Source: Oscillospiraceae bacterium
Lineage (GTDB): Bacteria; Bacillota; Clostridia; UMGS1840; HGM11507
Reading direction: 5' to 3'
NCBI GenBank assembly: GCA_015068665.1
Contig: SVKB01000022.1
Location: 1 to 35,749, forward strand
DNA: 35,749 nt
The stretch's first letter is position 1. Every line of letters starts with the position of its first letter. This document shows, piece after piece, positions 1 through 8,290 of the stretch. Under the pieces are notes generated by a model. That model saw only the letters and a program-made list of their open reading frames with translations. It did no database searches and was not told where the DNA came from. A program made the position numbers and the translations under genes.

Positions 1-308
1 AACTCGGCGTATATAGTTTCAATCTTTTCGGCAGCCTCTACTTCTGATAGCGATTGTTCTTGCATTAAGTAACTTTTGCCGAGAACAATGTTGAAAAACC
101 TATCTATTTGGCGGCTGTTGAGCAGATCTACAAGTTTATCGTGAACATACGCCCATCTTGACGGAAATCCGGAACGATAGACATCTTTAGTGCCGAAATT
201 GGCATTAAAGAACTCTACCAGTTTATACCCCTGCTTATAAGTGTAAAAGCCCGCAGTATCACCACAGAAAATATTTGATATTTCTTTTAATGAATCTGAA
301 CTGAGCAT
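1..308 (-). CDS. abortive-infection-family-like protein, N-terminal part (cut by window edge)
   Basis: An open frame begins with ATG at 308 and runs off the left edge, giving 102 residues that start MLSSDSLKEISNIF. It contains a GYKLVEFFNANFG segment followed by GFPSRWAYVHDKL. From memory, this pattern (phenylalanine-rich helix, then G-F-P-S-R-W) occurs at the N-terminus of abortive-infection family proteins that carry a C-terminal Abi_C domain. That C-terminal domain would lie outside the window, so the assignment is tentative. It starts 12 bases after the hsdS stop on the same strand and is probably the next gene of the restriction-modification operon. No frameshift is seen in the visible part. 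Confidence 0.6.
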   Translation of the reverse strand, partial: MLSSDSLKEISNIFCGDTAGFYTYKQGYKLVEFFNANFGTKDVYRSGFPSRWAYVHDKLVDLLNSRQIDRFFNIVLGKSYLMQEQSLSEVEAAEKIETIYAE

Positions 309-320
309 AGTGTATCCTTT

Positions 321-1574
321 CTATTTTGCAGATTCGAATGTAAGTAGCTTGTCCCGATAGTATTCGTATTGCTTTTGTCTTGCTTCAATCTCAGCAGGTA
401 AACTCTCTGAAATGTCTTTACAAAACTTATCAAACATGTCAAGAATGTCAACAATACGCTGTTGTTCTTCAAGTGAGGGGATAGCTATTTCAAAATCTTT
501 TAACCATCCTGTGTTTAAATTTACTTTTGCAGCACCGTGCACATTTTTTCTGACTTGTGACCAAAACATATCGGTATTCATCCAATATTTCAAGAATGGA
601 GTTAATACTGTCTGTTTGTCTTTAACTCGTAAAAATCCAAGACTAACGAAAATGCATAAATCCTCATCCGTATCTACTATTACAGGATGCCCTAAGTTTG
701 AGCCGACTCTAGTGAACAACAAGTCACCCTTTTTAGGCTTTGCATTTGAAGTAGCTTTCTCAAAGTCTTGTCTGGAAATATACTTAACATTTTCCAAATC
801 AAGATAGTCTCCTGATGTGTTTTGAGCCGATATAAACTTTACTCCACTGTCTGTATAGGTTGGAGTTGCTGTTAATCCTAAATATATATCGCATATTTCT
901 CCAAGCCTATATTGATGAGTGCTGTTATCAGACGTTAACAGCTCATCTCTGTAATACTCATACTGTTTCTTTCTCGCTGTAAGCTCCGCTGTGAGTTTGT
1001 CTGTTAACTCCGCTGTAAGCTCCGTGAAATTGTCAAGTATCCTGACAATTTCACTCTGTACCTCAAGTGGCGGTACAGGGATTTTCACTGTTTCCATTTT
1101 TTTCTTTGAAACATTAAATCTTGTTACGCCACTAGCAGTTCTTTTTATCTGCTTTCTAAGGTCAGAAGAACGAAGTAAATGTTTTAAAAAATCGGGATTA
1201 AAATCGTCTAACTTATGTAATCTATATCCAAAACAAAAGCTATTCAAATACAGCTTTTCGCTTGTTTTTGTTGTTAACACAGAAGACATACCGCATTCGT
1301 CAGGCGTTTCGGATGAACCCGTAAAGACAACATCACCATACTGTATTGTATTTTGTTTTTCAGTTTCTCCTACCTTGACTGTGTCTGTTACATCTGTATT
1401 TAATGACGGATTGTTAAATACATTCATATATGTAATAAACTTTGCATTGCCATCAGTAAAATCATCTTTTGATTTGCCTGTAAGACCGCCATAAAAGTCT
1501 CCAAGCTCAATGAGTGTTTTATACTCAACCCCATCAGGGCAAAGTTTTTCAATAAGTTCTTGTATTTTATTCAT
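321..1574 (-). CDS. hsdS: type I restriction-modification specificity subunit HsdS
   Basis: This 417-residue protein should be the DNA-recognition subunit that assembles with HsdM (and HsdR, not in the window) and sets the bipartite target sequence. It has two target-recognition domains of about 170 residues. Each is followed by a conserved helical spacer. The first spacer (about 168-213) contains PVPPLEVQSEIVRIL and RKKQYEYYRDELL; the second, at the C-terminus, repeats the pattern as RQKQYEYYRDKLL. Length and domain order fit a complete HsdS. The first 8 bases overlap the end of the upstream membrane-protein gene, so translation is probably coupled. Between the recognition domains lies a run of four-residue repeats of TAEL type, listed separately. 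Confidence 0.95.
   Translation of the reverse strand: MNKIQELIEKLCPDGVEYKTLIELGDFYGGLTGKSKDDFTDGNAKFITYMNVFNNPSLNTDVTDTVKVGETEKQNTIQYGDVVFTGSSETPDECGMSSVLTTKTSEKLYLNSFCFGYRLHKLDDFNPDFLKHLLRSSDLRKQIKRTASGVTRFNVSKKKMETVKIPVPPLEVQSEIVRILDNFTELTAELTDKLTAELTARKKQYEYYRDELLTSDNSTHQYRLGEICDIYLGLTATPTYTDSGVKFISAQNTSGDYLDLENVKYISRQDFEKATSNAKPKKGDLLFTRVGSNLGHPVIVDTDEDLCIFVSLGFLRVKDKQTVLTPFLKYWMNTDMFWSQVRKNVHGAAKVNLNTGWLKDFEIAIPSLEEQQRIVDILDMFDKFCKDISESLPAEIEARQKQYEYYRDKLLTFESAK
975..1024 (-). repeat. hsdS: TAEL-type tetrapeptide repeat in the HsdS central spacer
   Basis: Residues 184-199 of HsdS read TEL-TAEL-TDKL-TAEL-T, about four near-identical tetrapeptide units. In the DNA the 14-base unit CGCTGTAAGCTCCG occurs at 975-988 and again at 1011-1024, a 36-base period that equals three tetrapeptides. 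In the EcoR124I/EcoDXXI family of HsdS the number of TAEL units is known to set the spacing between the two half-sites. The same role here is inferred. Confidence 0.85.
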
Positions 1575-2520
1575 TTTTATTCTCCTTTATATTAGAGTTA
1601 TCTACTTCATTTTTTTCAGGAAAAAGAGAACAAATATACTTTATCATAGCAAGTATTCCTATTGTAAATAGTGAAATCGATACGATTGTTTCAGCCCAGT
1701 ACCAATACTTATTTGACGTTGGGTTAAACAACATAAACAATATTGGCATAATAATATTAAAAATTGCTACTAATACAAATAAAGATATACCATTTTTAAC
1801 AGACTTACTCAAAGTGATGTCCTGCTTTCTGTCTCTAAGCATCAGTTCTTTTAATACTAACTTTTCCTTGTTTTGTACATAATCTTCCAGTTCTTTTACC
1901 TTTTCATTATAGATGGAAATCCTGTAACCACTTGTATCCGCTATAAGAGCAGTTTCAGCAAGTATGCTTTCTCCTTTTTCGATGCTACGATGATATGAAG
2001 AGCATATCTCATATTGGAATGGTGTTAGAACTTCCGCTATGTTTACGGATATACCATTGACATTTCTTTCGTTTGACATGTTATCGCGGAATTTTTTAAC
2101 GCCTTCCAAAGCACTGTCCCAATATGGTAACAACTCTTCTTCGGTGATATCAGCACTGCTATCTGAAATATGAAGAGAGGATAAGTTTCTAGACATTAAT
2201 AGTTCATCAATATTTTCATGAATAAACTCTTTTGCATTATAAGTATTTAACCAGCTATCCACGTTGTCAATTCTTGTGTCAATTATATCTATCTCTATAC
2301 CGATTTGTGATAATTGCCTGTCTATAGATTCTTTTTCTGCTCTGTCTGCAAGTCCTTTGTTTGCAATTAAACCACCGATAATGGCCACAAAAGTTGCTGT
2401 ACAACCAATCATCACAGAAAGAATATCTGTCAAATCATACCACGTAGTTATTTCATTAACAGATGCTATTATATTAAATACCACCTTTTTCACCTGCCAA
2501 TTTATCATATTGTAAAACAC
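1567..2520 (-). CDS. coiled membrane protein inside the hsd operon
   Basis: I do not recognise this 317-residue protein. It has a hydrophobic segment near residues 33-53 (MIGCTATFVAIIGGLIANKG). A long charged, mostly helical middle follows, and two hydrophobic segments lie near the C-terminus (around LFVLVAIFNIIMPILFMLF and ETIVSISLFTIGILAMI). The end is lysine/asparagine rich. It sits between the PIN gene (6-base gap) and hsdS (8-base overlap), so it is co-transcribed with the restriction-modification genes. The membrane topology resembles effectors or sensors of defence loci, but nothing in the sequence proves this. The start MFYNMINWQ is uncertain; the internal methionine five residues in is an alternative. 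Confidence 0.8.
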   Translation of the reverse strand: MFYNMINWQVKKVVFNIIASVNEITTWYDLTDILSVMIGCTATFVAIIGGLIANKGLADRAEKESIDRQLSQIGIEIDIIDTRIDNVDSWLNTYNAKEFIHENIDELLMSRNLSSLHISDSSADITEEELLPYWDSALEGVKKFRDNMSNERNVNGISVNIAEVLTPFQYEICSSYHRSIEKGESILAETALIADTSGYRISIYNEKVKELEDYVQNKEKLVLKELMLRDRKQDITLSKSVKNGISLFVLVAIFNIIMPILFMLFNPTSNKYWYWAETIVSISLFTIGILAMIKYICSLFPEKNEVDNSNIKENKNE

Positions 2521-2526
2521 CTATTT

Positions 2527-3555
2527 TTAGTGTTTATAAAAATCTTCTAACGCTTCTGCTACCTCTGCCTCATAATCATCTACCGCATTTTTTTCATTTT
2601 CAATTGCACTAGCAAATATCCATTCCATCGCTCTTCTTGTTGAACAATCAGGCAACTTCCCATATTGAACCTTTGACAAAAGAGAACTGTAAAAACTTAG
2701 TATATCTATATCTCCCATAATTCTGCCTATCTGGTCATTATTTTCTGCAGCTGCACAAAGTGCTTCGATTTGGGTATCAGTCCAGCCCGTGTGTTTACTA
2801 AGCATAGCTATTATCCCGTGTGTACATTCAAAATTGTGGCTTTCCTGAAGTCGTTCTATGAGTTCCTGCTTTTCTTGTTCTGTTTTAAGCTGAATATCTT
2901 TAAAATGTTCATTTAAAAATGGTACTAAATTTGTGTAAAAGAAAATATTTGACCTTTTTTTGCATTTCCACTCATTTTCTAAAAAAGGATTTATCTTATT
3001 GTCGTATATTTCTGAACGATAGTCTTTATCCGAACTAATAAAATATAAATCCTCATTATTGGGAACAGCTTGAAGCAAACATTCCCAATTTATAGCATCA
3101 CCATATTTATTATCCTTACCCGGTGGATTCCCAATTCGATAGCGCATATATGCTTTTTCAACAACCGAATTACATTCCAACAAATCTGATGATTCAAAAA
3201 AGTCAATTATCGTTTTATCTGCCGGAAGACTTTTATTTTGAACATCAGTATCAATTTTCCCTTTCCAAGCACTATAACGACGGATTAAATCATTATAATC
3301 ATCATTAAATTGTTTATATTCCTCATATTCCTTGCAAAAAACAGGAAATTGAATGCGTTTTACCTCAAAAGATTTAAATGCATCTTTTAGTTTTGCTTCA
3401 CGATTTCGTTGAACTTCATCGTAAACTTGTTGAGGTATAAAGAGCCTAATATCTGTACCATTTAATTCCTTAAGTTTACTAAACTGCGCAAGATCATCAT
3501 TAGTAAAATGATACAAAGATAGCCATATATTTGAGTCAATGAACAAATTTTTCAT
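2527..3555 (-). CDS. PIN-domain protein (DUF4935-like) between hsdM and hsdS
   Basis: The 342-residue protein opens with MKNLFIDSNIWLSLYHF, the typical first strand of a PIN nuclease with Asp7. Further acidic residues fit the PIN metal site: Glu47 (VYDEVQR), Asp153 (YGDAINWE) and Asp176/Asp178 (ISSDKDY). The C-terminal 150 residues are helical and of unknown role. The N-terminus and length resemble DUF4935-type PIN proteins rather than small VapC toxins. The gene has a GAGG ribosome-binding site and starts 6 bases after hsdM. It is probably an RNA- or DNA-cleaving accessory of this restriction-modification locus. The nuclease activity is inferred from the motif. Confidence 0.85.
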   Translation of the reverse strand: MKNLFIDSNIWLSLYHFTNDDLAQFSKLKELNGTDIRLFIPQQVYDEVQRNREAKLKDAFKSFEVKRIQFPVFCKEYEEYKQFNDDYNDLIRRYSAWKGKIDTDVQNKSLPADKTIIDFFESSDLLECNSVVEKAYMRYRIGNPPGKDNKYGDAINWECLLQAVPNNEDLYFISSDKDYRSEIYDNKINPFLENEWKCKKRSNIFFYTNLVPFLNEHFKDIQLKTEQEKQELIERLQESHNFECTHGIIAMLSKHTGWTDTQIEALCAAAENNDQIGRIMGDIDILSFYSSLLSKVQYGKLPDCSTRRAMEWIFASAIENEKNAVDDYEAEVAEALEDFYKH

Positions 3556-3561
3556 TTTAAT

Positions 3562-5133
3562 CTACCTCAATTCTGCGATAATTTTATCAATTTCATCACG
3601 AAGTACCTGCTCGCGGGCAACAATCTCGTCAATTTCTGCATTAAGTTTTACTATATCAACTTTTTCGCGGGTATCCTTCTGCTCAACATAGGTAGATACG
3701 GAAAGGTTATAATTATTCTCTTTATTTCCAACCTCGCTATTGGGGACAAGTTGGCAGAAATATTTTTCATCCTTTCTTTCAGCAACAGCAGATACAATAC
3801 GGCTGATGTTTTCATCTGAAAGACGGTTGTTCTTTGTTACTTTTACAAATTCGTTGGATGCGTCTACAAAAAGAACAGAATTATCTGTCTTGTTCTTTTT
3901 GAGAAGCATAATGTTAACAGAAATTGTGATATTCAAGAAAAGATTTGCCGGCAGCTGGATAATTGCATCAACATAGTTATTGTCAACAAGGTATTTACGT
4001 ATTTTCTGTTCAGCACCGCTTCTGTACATAATGCCGGGGAAACAAACAATTGCTGCTGCACCATTATTAGCAAGCCAAGAAAGGCTGTGCATAATGAATG
4101 CCATATCCCCCTTGGATGCAGGTGCAAGTACACCTGCAGGCGCAAAACGAGGATCGTTTATTAAAGTTGCGTTTTTATCTCCTTCCCAAGGCACGGAAAA
4201 GGGCGGATTCGAAACGATAAGTTCAAAAGGTTGATCGTCCCAATGCATCGGTGAAAGAAGTGTATCCTCACGAACAACACTGAATTTGTCAAAATCTATA
4301 TTATGTAAAAACATATTGATACGACAAAGGTTATATGTGGTAAGGTCGATTTCCTGACCAAAGAAACCTCTTTCGATATTATCCTTGCCAAGTACCTTCT
4401 CAACCTTCAGAAGGAGCGAGCCTGAGCCACAGGCAGGATCATATACTTTATTAATTCTTGTTTTACCAATAGTACCAAGACGTGCAAGAAGTTCAGATAC
4501 ATCCGCTGGCGTAAAATACTGTCCACCTTTTTTCCCTGCATTTGCAGCATACATACTCATCAGGTATTCATATGCATCACCAAACATATCAGGATTAATT
4601 CCATCAGTTTCAAAAAGAGGCATTTTCGCAACTCCATTTAAGAGTTCAACAAGAACTTTGTTTCTTTTGGCAACAGTTTCACCTATAGATTTACTATTTA
4701 CGTCAAAATCGTCAAAAAGACCAGCAAAGTCACTTTCAGCATCGCCACTTGCTGCACTACTTTCAATGTGAGCAAAAACCTGCTCCAAAGTTTCGTTTAA
4801 GTTCTCATCCTTATCAGCTCTTTCTCGTACATTGCAGAAAAGCTCTGAAGGAAGAATGAAAAATCCTTTTTCCTGAATAAGACCTTCTCTTGCTGTTTCT
4901 GCATCGCTGTCCGACATTTTTGCATAATCAAAATCTTTATTTCCTGCCGCATGCTCTCCGGCATTTATATATGCAGTAAAATTCTCGGAAATGTAGCGAT
5001 AAAACATTGTTCCAAGAACATATGATTTAAAATCCCATTCTGCAACATGTCCTGCGTGAACAAGGTCAGTTGCTATTTTATATATGGTACGGAACAATTC
5101 TTCACGTTCCTGCGACTTTTTAATATCAGCCAT
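3562..5133 (-). CDS. hsdM: type I restriction-modification DNA methyltransferase HsdM
   Basis: This 523-residue N6-adenine methyltransferase should form the modification complex with HsdS. It has an N-terminal helical HsdM domain, the SAM-binding motif DPACGSGSLL (from about residue 232) and catalytic motif IV NPPF (about 309-312). The C-terminus has a helical tail with EIDEIVAREQVLRDEIDKI. I chose the ATG at 5133 (MADIKKSQ) because GGAGG lies 9 bases upstream. A GTG at 5154 would add seven residues but has no ribosome-binding site and overlaps the antitoxin gene. The gene lies directly downstream of the antitoxin and 6 bases upstream of the PIN gene. Confidence 0.97.
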   Translation of the reverse strand: MADIKKSQEREELFRTIYKIATDLVHAGHVAEWDFKSYVLGTMFYRYISENFTAYINAGEHAAGNKDFDYAKMSDSDAETAREGLIQEKGFFILPSELFCNVRERADKDENLNETLEQVFAHIESSAASGDAESDFAGLFDDFDVNSKSIGETVAKRNKVLVELLNGVAKMPLFETDGINPDMFGDAYEYLMSMYAANAGKKGGQYFTPADVSELLARLGTIGKTRINKVYDPACGSGSLLLKVEKVLGKDNIERGFFGQEIDLTTYNLCRINMFLHNIDFDKFSVVREDTLLSPMHWDDQPFELIVSNPPFSVPWEGDKNATLINDPRFAPAGVLAPASKGDMAFIMHSLSWLANNGAAAIVCFPGIMYRSGAEQKIRKYLVDNNYVDAIIQLPANLFLNITISVNIMLLKKNKTDNSVLFVDASNEFVKVTKNNRLSDENISRIVSAVAERKDEKYFCQLVPNSEVGNKENNYNLSVSTYVEQKDTREKVDIVKLNAEIDEIVAREQVLRDEIDKIIAELR

Positions 5134-5150
5134 TTTTTCTTTCCTCCAAA

Positions 5151-5792
5151 TCACACATTCTCCAACAAATCTTCAATCTTGCATCCAAGTGTTTTTGAGA
5201 GTGCAAGAAGAGTTGTTGTTGCTGCTTTGTTTATATCTTTCGCCTTAAGTTCATACTGTTGCAAGGTTCTTAAATTCACTCCCGATTTTTCGGCAAGTTC
5301 TCTTTGAGAGTAACCGATGTTTTTACGAAGTTCCTGCAATTTGGTTGTTGTAGTTTTTCTTTCGATTATTGAATTTACAACATCAACAAATTTATCTTCG
5401 TGTGCTTCGTGAAGCGGATGATATAGGTTTTCAATTTCTTCAGCAGATATGTTCTGAAAAATATCCTTAAAAGTTCTGCCTGTATGCCATTGATAGTAAG
5501 CTACAATCCATCCGCACCAATATTCAGGGGAACAATCATATTCTGTCTGTACTTCCGGAAGCTCTTGTTCTATGCCTGCTTTTACAACAATTTCGTGAAC
5601 AAGCTCGGTTCCTGATAATCCCGAAATAATTTTGGGTACACCGTTTCCAAACTGTGTGGCGAATCCCGTTGTAACAAATAAATCAAAGAATTTCTGCAAT
5701 GACATCTTACAAGCGTTCACAGCATAATCTACAGCTTCGCCGAGATTTCGCATTGCATCGTCTAAATACTGCTCATCGTAAGCGCGCATCAT
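5151..5792 (-). CDS. HTH-domain antitoxin partner of DUF3990 protein
   Basis: The 213-residue protein has a C-terminal Cro/C1-type helix-turn-helix (about residues 150-213: LRKNIGYSQRELAEKSGVNL, then RTLQQYELKAKDI). The preceding N-terminal half contains YLDDAMRNLGEAVDYAVN and SPEYWCGWIVAYYQW. It overlaps the upstream DUF3990 gene by 20 bases and uses a GAGG site inside that gene, so the pair is translationally coupled. The arrangement fits a toxin-antitoxin pair in which this protein neutralises the toxin and represses the promoter. Its start is 18 bases upstream of the hsdM GTG alternative. The antitoxin role is inferred from context and the HTH. Confidence 0.8.
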   Translation of the reverse strand: MMRAYDEQYLDDAMRNLGEAVDYAVNACKMSLQKFFDLFVTTGFATQFGNGVPKIISGLSGTELVHEIVVKAGIEQELPEVQTEYDCSPEYWCGWIVAYYQWHTGRTFKDIFQNISAEEIENLYHPLHEAHEDKFVDVVNSIIERKTTTTKLQELRKNIGYSQRELAEKSGVNLRTLQQYELKAKDINKAATTTLLALSKTLGCKIEDLLENV

Positions 5793-6450
5793 CAGGTGTT
5801 ACCTCCTCACGAATAATATCTCTCATATAAAGTCCGTTTAAATCTTCTTTTTCAAGTTCAGCATTAAATGCTTCTCTTGCTTCGTCATCTCTTGCTTTAC
5901 GCTTTGCATAGTAGATTGTGTTGTCGCAAACTTCATAAGACACAAATTTAATCTCATCAAATGCTTTTTTGCTTTTTAAAACAACCTGCTCGCCAAGCTT
6001 GCCAAGCCGCATAGCATAGGATAACTGATTGAGAGAGATTGCGTTATTAACAAAGGCTCTTGCAAATGAAAAATAAGAATCGTCAGCACGGTAGCCGATA
6101 ATTGCATCATAGTCCTTTGTATCGGGCAGAAAATGCTCAATAAGCCATTCGCGACCACGTTTCATAACCGGAGTAGATAAACGAACCTTTCTGTGCTTCA
6201 TCAGCATTGCAAGCCAATGTAAAATGGTATATTCATCAGATGAAAGATTCAAAACCTTAAGGTTCGACATATCTATCTCATATTTATTTACAAAGCCGTC
6301 AACATTTTCGGTACAAGCCCATTCTTTTGCAAGTTCATTGTGTTCGGTGCAATAAAATCCTCTGCCGTAATCGTTGTAGGTTTTACCCTTGCCGAACTGA
6401 GGTTTTTCAATGATTTCAGGCGAACCGTGATATATAGTAAGCTTACTCAT
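5773..6450 (-). CDS. DUF3990 protein, probable ADP-ribosyltransferase-fold toxin
   Basis: The 225-residue protein begins MSKLTIYHGSPEIIEKPQFG, followed by GKTYNDYGRGFYCTE and ELAKEWAC. The YHGS start, the D-x-G-x-G-F-Y segment and the following helix are characteristic of DUF3990, which is related to the ADP-ribosyltransferase fold. These proteins commonly pair with small HTH or DUF3791 antitoxins. It is the first gene of the operon, with a GGAG site nine bases before ATG at 6450 and a consensus promoter just upstream. Toxicity and target are not visible from sequence. Confidence 0.8.
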   Translation of the reverse strand: MSKLTIYHGSPEIIEKPQFGKGKTYNDYGRGFYCTEHNELAKEWACTENVDGFVNKYEIDMSNLKVLNLSSDEYTILHWLAMLMKHRKVRLSTPVMKRGREWLIEHFLPDTKDYDAIIGYRADDSYFSFARAFVNNAISLNQLSYAMRLGKLGEQVVLKSKKAFDEIKFVSYEVCDNTIYYAKRKARDDEAREAFNAELEKEDLNGLYMRDIIREEVTPDDARLR

Positions 6451-6463
6451 TTCATCATCTCCG

Positions 6464-6543
6464 TACTTCTATAGAGTTATACACTTTGCATTATACTCCC
6501 ACAGAAGTATTTTGTCAATGGTTTTGGAAAAATAATTACTTCT
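6464..6543. promoter_or_regulatory. three TACTTCT boxes around the defence promoter (possible operator)
   Basis: TACTTCT occurs at 6464-6470 (plus), 6503-6509 (minus, inside the promoter spacer) and 6537-6543 (plus). The spacer copy is also part of an ATACT...AGTAT inverted repeat. Repressor binding by the HTH antitoxin is the simple explanation but is inferred. Confidence 0.45.
6490..6518 (-). promoter_or_regulatory. consensus sigma-A promoter of the defence operon
   Basis: On the minus strand a perfect TTGACA (6518-6513) and a perfect TATAAT (6495-6490) are separated by exactly 17 bases. The predicted start of transcription is about 6483, leaving a leader of about 33 bases before the DUF3990 start codon. 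Confidence 0.88.
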
Positions 6544-6675
6544 ATTACGAAATTTGTATCATCATTTCTGATTTTAAATTGGGGTATTAGGGGCGTAGCC
6601 ACTAACAAGGGATAATTTGGCGGCAAATTTCCGTGCTTGCTGATGCAAAAACAATTGTTTTTATTCCTTTGAACA

Positions 6676-6710
6676 TAAAAAGAACACCCATCATAAGACA
6701 GGTGTTCTCT
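6676..6710 (-). terminator. terminator overlapping the end of the small upstream gene
   Basis: AGAACACC (6681-6688) pairs with GGTGTTCT (6701-6708). On the minus strand the stem is followed by a T run (AAAAA at 6677-6681 on plus). The hairpin includes the last codons of the 122-residue gene. The remaining sequence up to the defence promoter (6544-6675) shows no gene. Confidence 0.65.
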
Positions 6711-7059
6711 CCGCTAATATTAACTTTCGTGCGATAGTAAATAGACTATTATCAACTGACGGAACATTCCGATAGCAAGTATCCTTTGCAAATTCTCTGT
6801 CGTAGTCGAAGTTTGCATCAACAGATTGATAAATCTTTTCATAGGCTCGTTTCTTTGCTTCGTTGTAATCCATTCCGCTGAGTTTATATTCTTCAAGTAC
6901 ATCAGATATCAGATGTGGTACTTTACTGCAATACATTATATCCATAATCTCCTGAATAGAGAAAATAATGTATGCACGGTTTTCTTCGTCAAACCAACTG
7001 TTCATTATAGAAAGAGCAGACAGAGTTATCTGCTCAAATCTTCGTATTAGTTCTTGCAA
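6691..7059 (-). CDS. hypothetical protein, 122 residues, possibly N-terminally truncated
   Basis: I do not recognise this protein. It is helical and acidic and contains ENRAYIIFSIQEIMDIMYC and NYDREFAKDTCYRNVPS-like segments. No ATG with a ribosome-binding site is present: the longest frame starts at a TTG at 7059, and a stop lies six codons further upstream. A later methionine (MNSWFDEENRAY) is the other candidate. The lack of a proper start suggests a degraded or truncated accessory gene beside the defence island. It stands alone, between the deacetylase stop and the defence promoter, and ends in a terminator hairpin. Confidence 0.5.
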   Translation of the reverse strand: MQELIRRFEQITLSALSIMNSWFDEENRAYIIFSIQEIMDIMYCSKVPHLISDVLEEYKLSGMDYNEAKKRAYEKIYQSVDANFDYDREFAKDTCYRNVPSVDNSLFTIARKLILAERTPVL

Positions 7060-7104
7060 GCTTTCATAGACATATCAAAGCTCAAAAGTAGTAAAGCTGT
7101 TATT

Positions 7105-7953
7105 CTATTTAAAGTGTTTGGTTTCTCCGGGCTTTATTTCATAGGCTGTTCCGTTAATTCTTGCCCAGACACTTTGATTTGAAGGATTATATACAATACC
7201 GGAATCCATACTTAATTCCAGTCGCTTATATGCCTCCACATAATCATAAATTTCCTTATTGGTTGCATACCACACATCTTCCCTTCCGCCTATGTAGCTG
7301 CAGAAATTTTCTATAACCTGCCAGTTACCGTCGCGGTCAAATTCGTAGCTGTGTCCCCATAGATAAAAGATTCTTAATTCACAGGATATGGGCTTTAAGG
7401 GTGTCTCAATAAAGCTTTCGGCAAGCTTCATAAGCTCAGGATTATTATGATGGCAGGTGGGGTGCCATTCAAGCCAGTTTTCGGGAATGGAAAAGCCATT
7501 AGTGCTTGCGACAGTTCTTGCATAAACAATTCCGCATTTTTTAAGCACCCCGGTTACAGCTTCGTTATAATTACCGTAGGCATAAGCCATACCCTTTACA
7601 ATGGTACCGAATTCTCTTTCAAGATTGATTCGGTCAGCTGTTATTTCATATACCAACTCAGGGTCTGTGCAGGCAACAGGATTTAAATGGTTAAGACCGT
7701 GCACTGCAACCTCCTGCCCGGAAGCTTTAAAAACCCTTACTGCCTCGGAAAGTTTCATACGGTCCCTTGTAGTACCGGTGGGCTCGGTTATAGGTAAAGC
7801 ATCCTCGGGTCTTAACTGTCCCGAATTGAGATTAAAGGTTCCCTTTATTCCGTATTTATTCATTATTTCAATAAGTCTGATATCCTGTATCACACCGTCA
7901 TCATAGCTTAAGGTTACAGCCTTTCTTTTTCCGTCCTTTAAAAGCATCTTCAT
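7105..7953 (-). CDS. polysaccharide deacetylase family protein
   Basis: The 282-residue protein has the NodB-type deacetylase pattern: TLSYDDG (two acidic residues, motif 1) about 15 residues from the start, then HGLNHLNP (H-x3-H metal ligands, motif 2). Later catalytic segments include YAYGNYN and the WGHSYEF region. It likely removes acetyl groups from a carbohydrate substrate. There is no signal peptide, so it may act in the cytoplasm or on a small substrate. I start at ATG 7953 because AGGTGA lies just upstream; an ATG at 7971 would contain that ribosome-binding site. It is separated from sigG by repeats and is probably a single transcript. Confidence 0.88.
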   Translation of the reverse strand: MKMLLKDGKRKAVTLSYDDGVIQDIRLIEIMNKYGIKGTFNLNSGQLRPEDALPITEPTGTTRDRMKLSEAVRVFKASGQEVAVHGLNHLNPVACTDPELVYEITADRINLEREFGTIVKGMAYAYGNYNEAVTGVLKKCGIVYARTVASTNGFSIPENWLEWHPTCHHNNPELMKLAESFIETPLKPISCELRIFYLWGHSYEFDRDGNWQVIENFCSYIGGREDVWYATNKEIYDYVEAYKRLELSMDSGIVYNPSNQSVWARINGTAYEIKPGETKHFK

Positions 7954-8017
7954 TTCAATCACCTCACCCATATTTTAGCACAGTTGTTTTTATATTGCAA
8001 CCGCTTCTCGTTGCCGT

Positions 8018-8290
8018 AAGCAAATGCGTTAGTATCCGAACTCCGCCAAAAGCTTTAAAATCAGGCTTTTTCATCGTTGTCAATTTTAATATACCCGCGT
8101 ATTATTAAAATCTTCCGCCTTGAAAAATCTCAGATTTAAAAGCTTATGGTCTAAAAGATTTATTGTCTGGATTTTTTCGGGCAATGCAAGGCAAAAACGG
8201 AGTGAATACCAACGTATTTGCAAGTATTTTAACGAAGCAGTGACGGAAAAATCCGACAAAAAACGGGTTCGGATACCAACACATCTGCTT
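8018..8290. mobile_element. ~273-bp inverted-repeat element, copy 1 (MITE-like)
   Basis: The ends are imperfect inverted repeats of about 26 bases (8018-8043 and 8265-8290) sharing the core GTATCCGAAC. The interior matches copy 2 (15523-15799, opposite orientation) through blocks such as GGCTTTTTC-TCGTTGTC, ATATAC, CTTCCGCCTTGAAAAATC, GCAAAAACG and ATTTTAACGA. There is no transposase, so it is a non-autonomous element. Its right end abuts hairpin array A. Confidence 0.7.

Noticed and set aside
1-6450. Complete type I restriction system
   Set aside because: hsdR is missing from the window; it may lie beyond the left edge, so completeness cannot be claimed.
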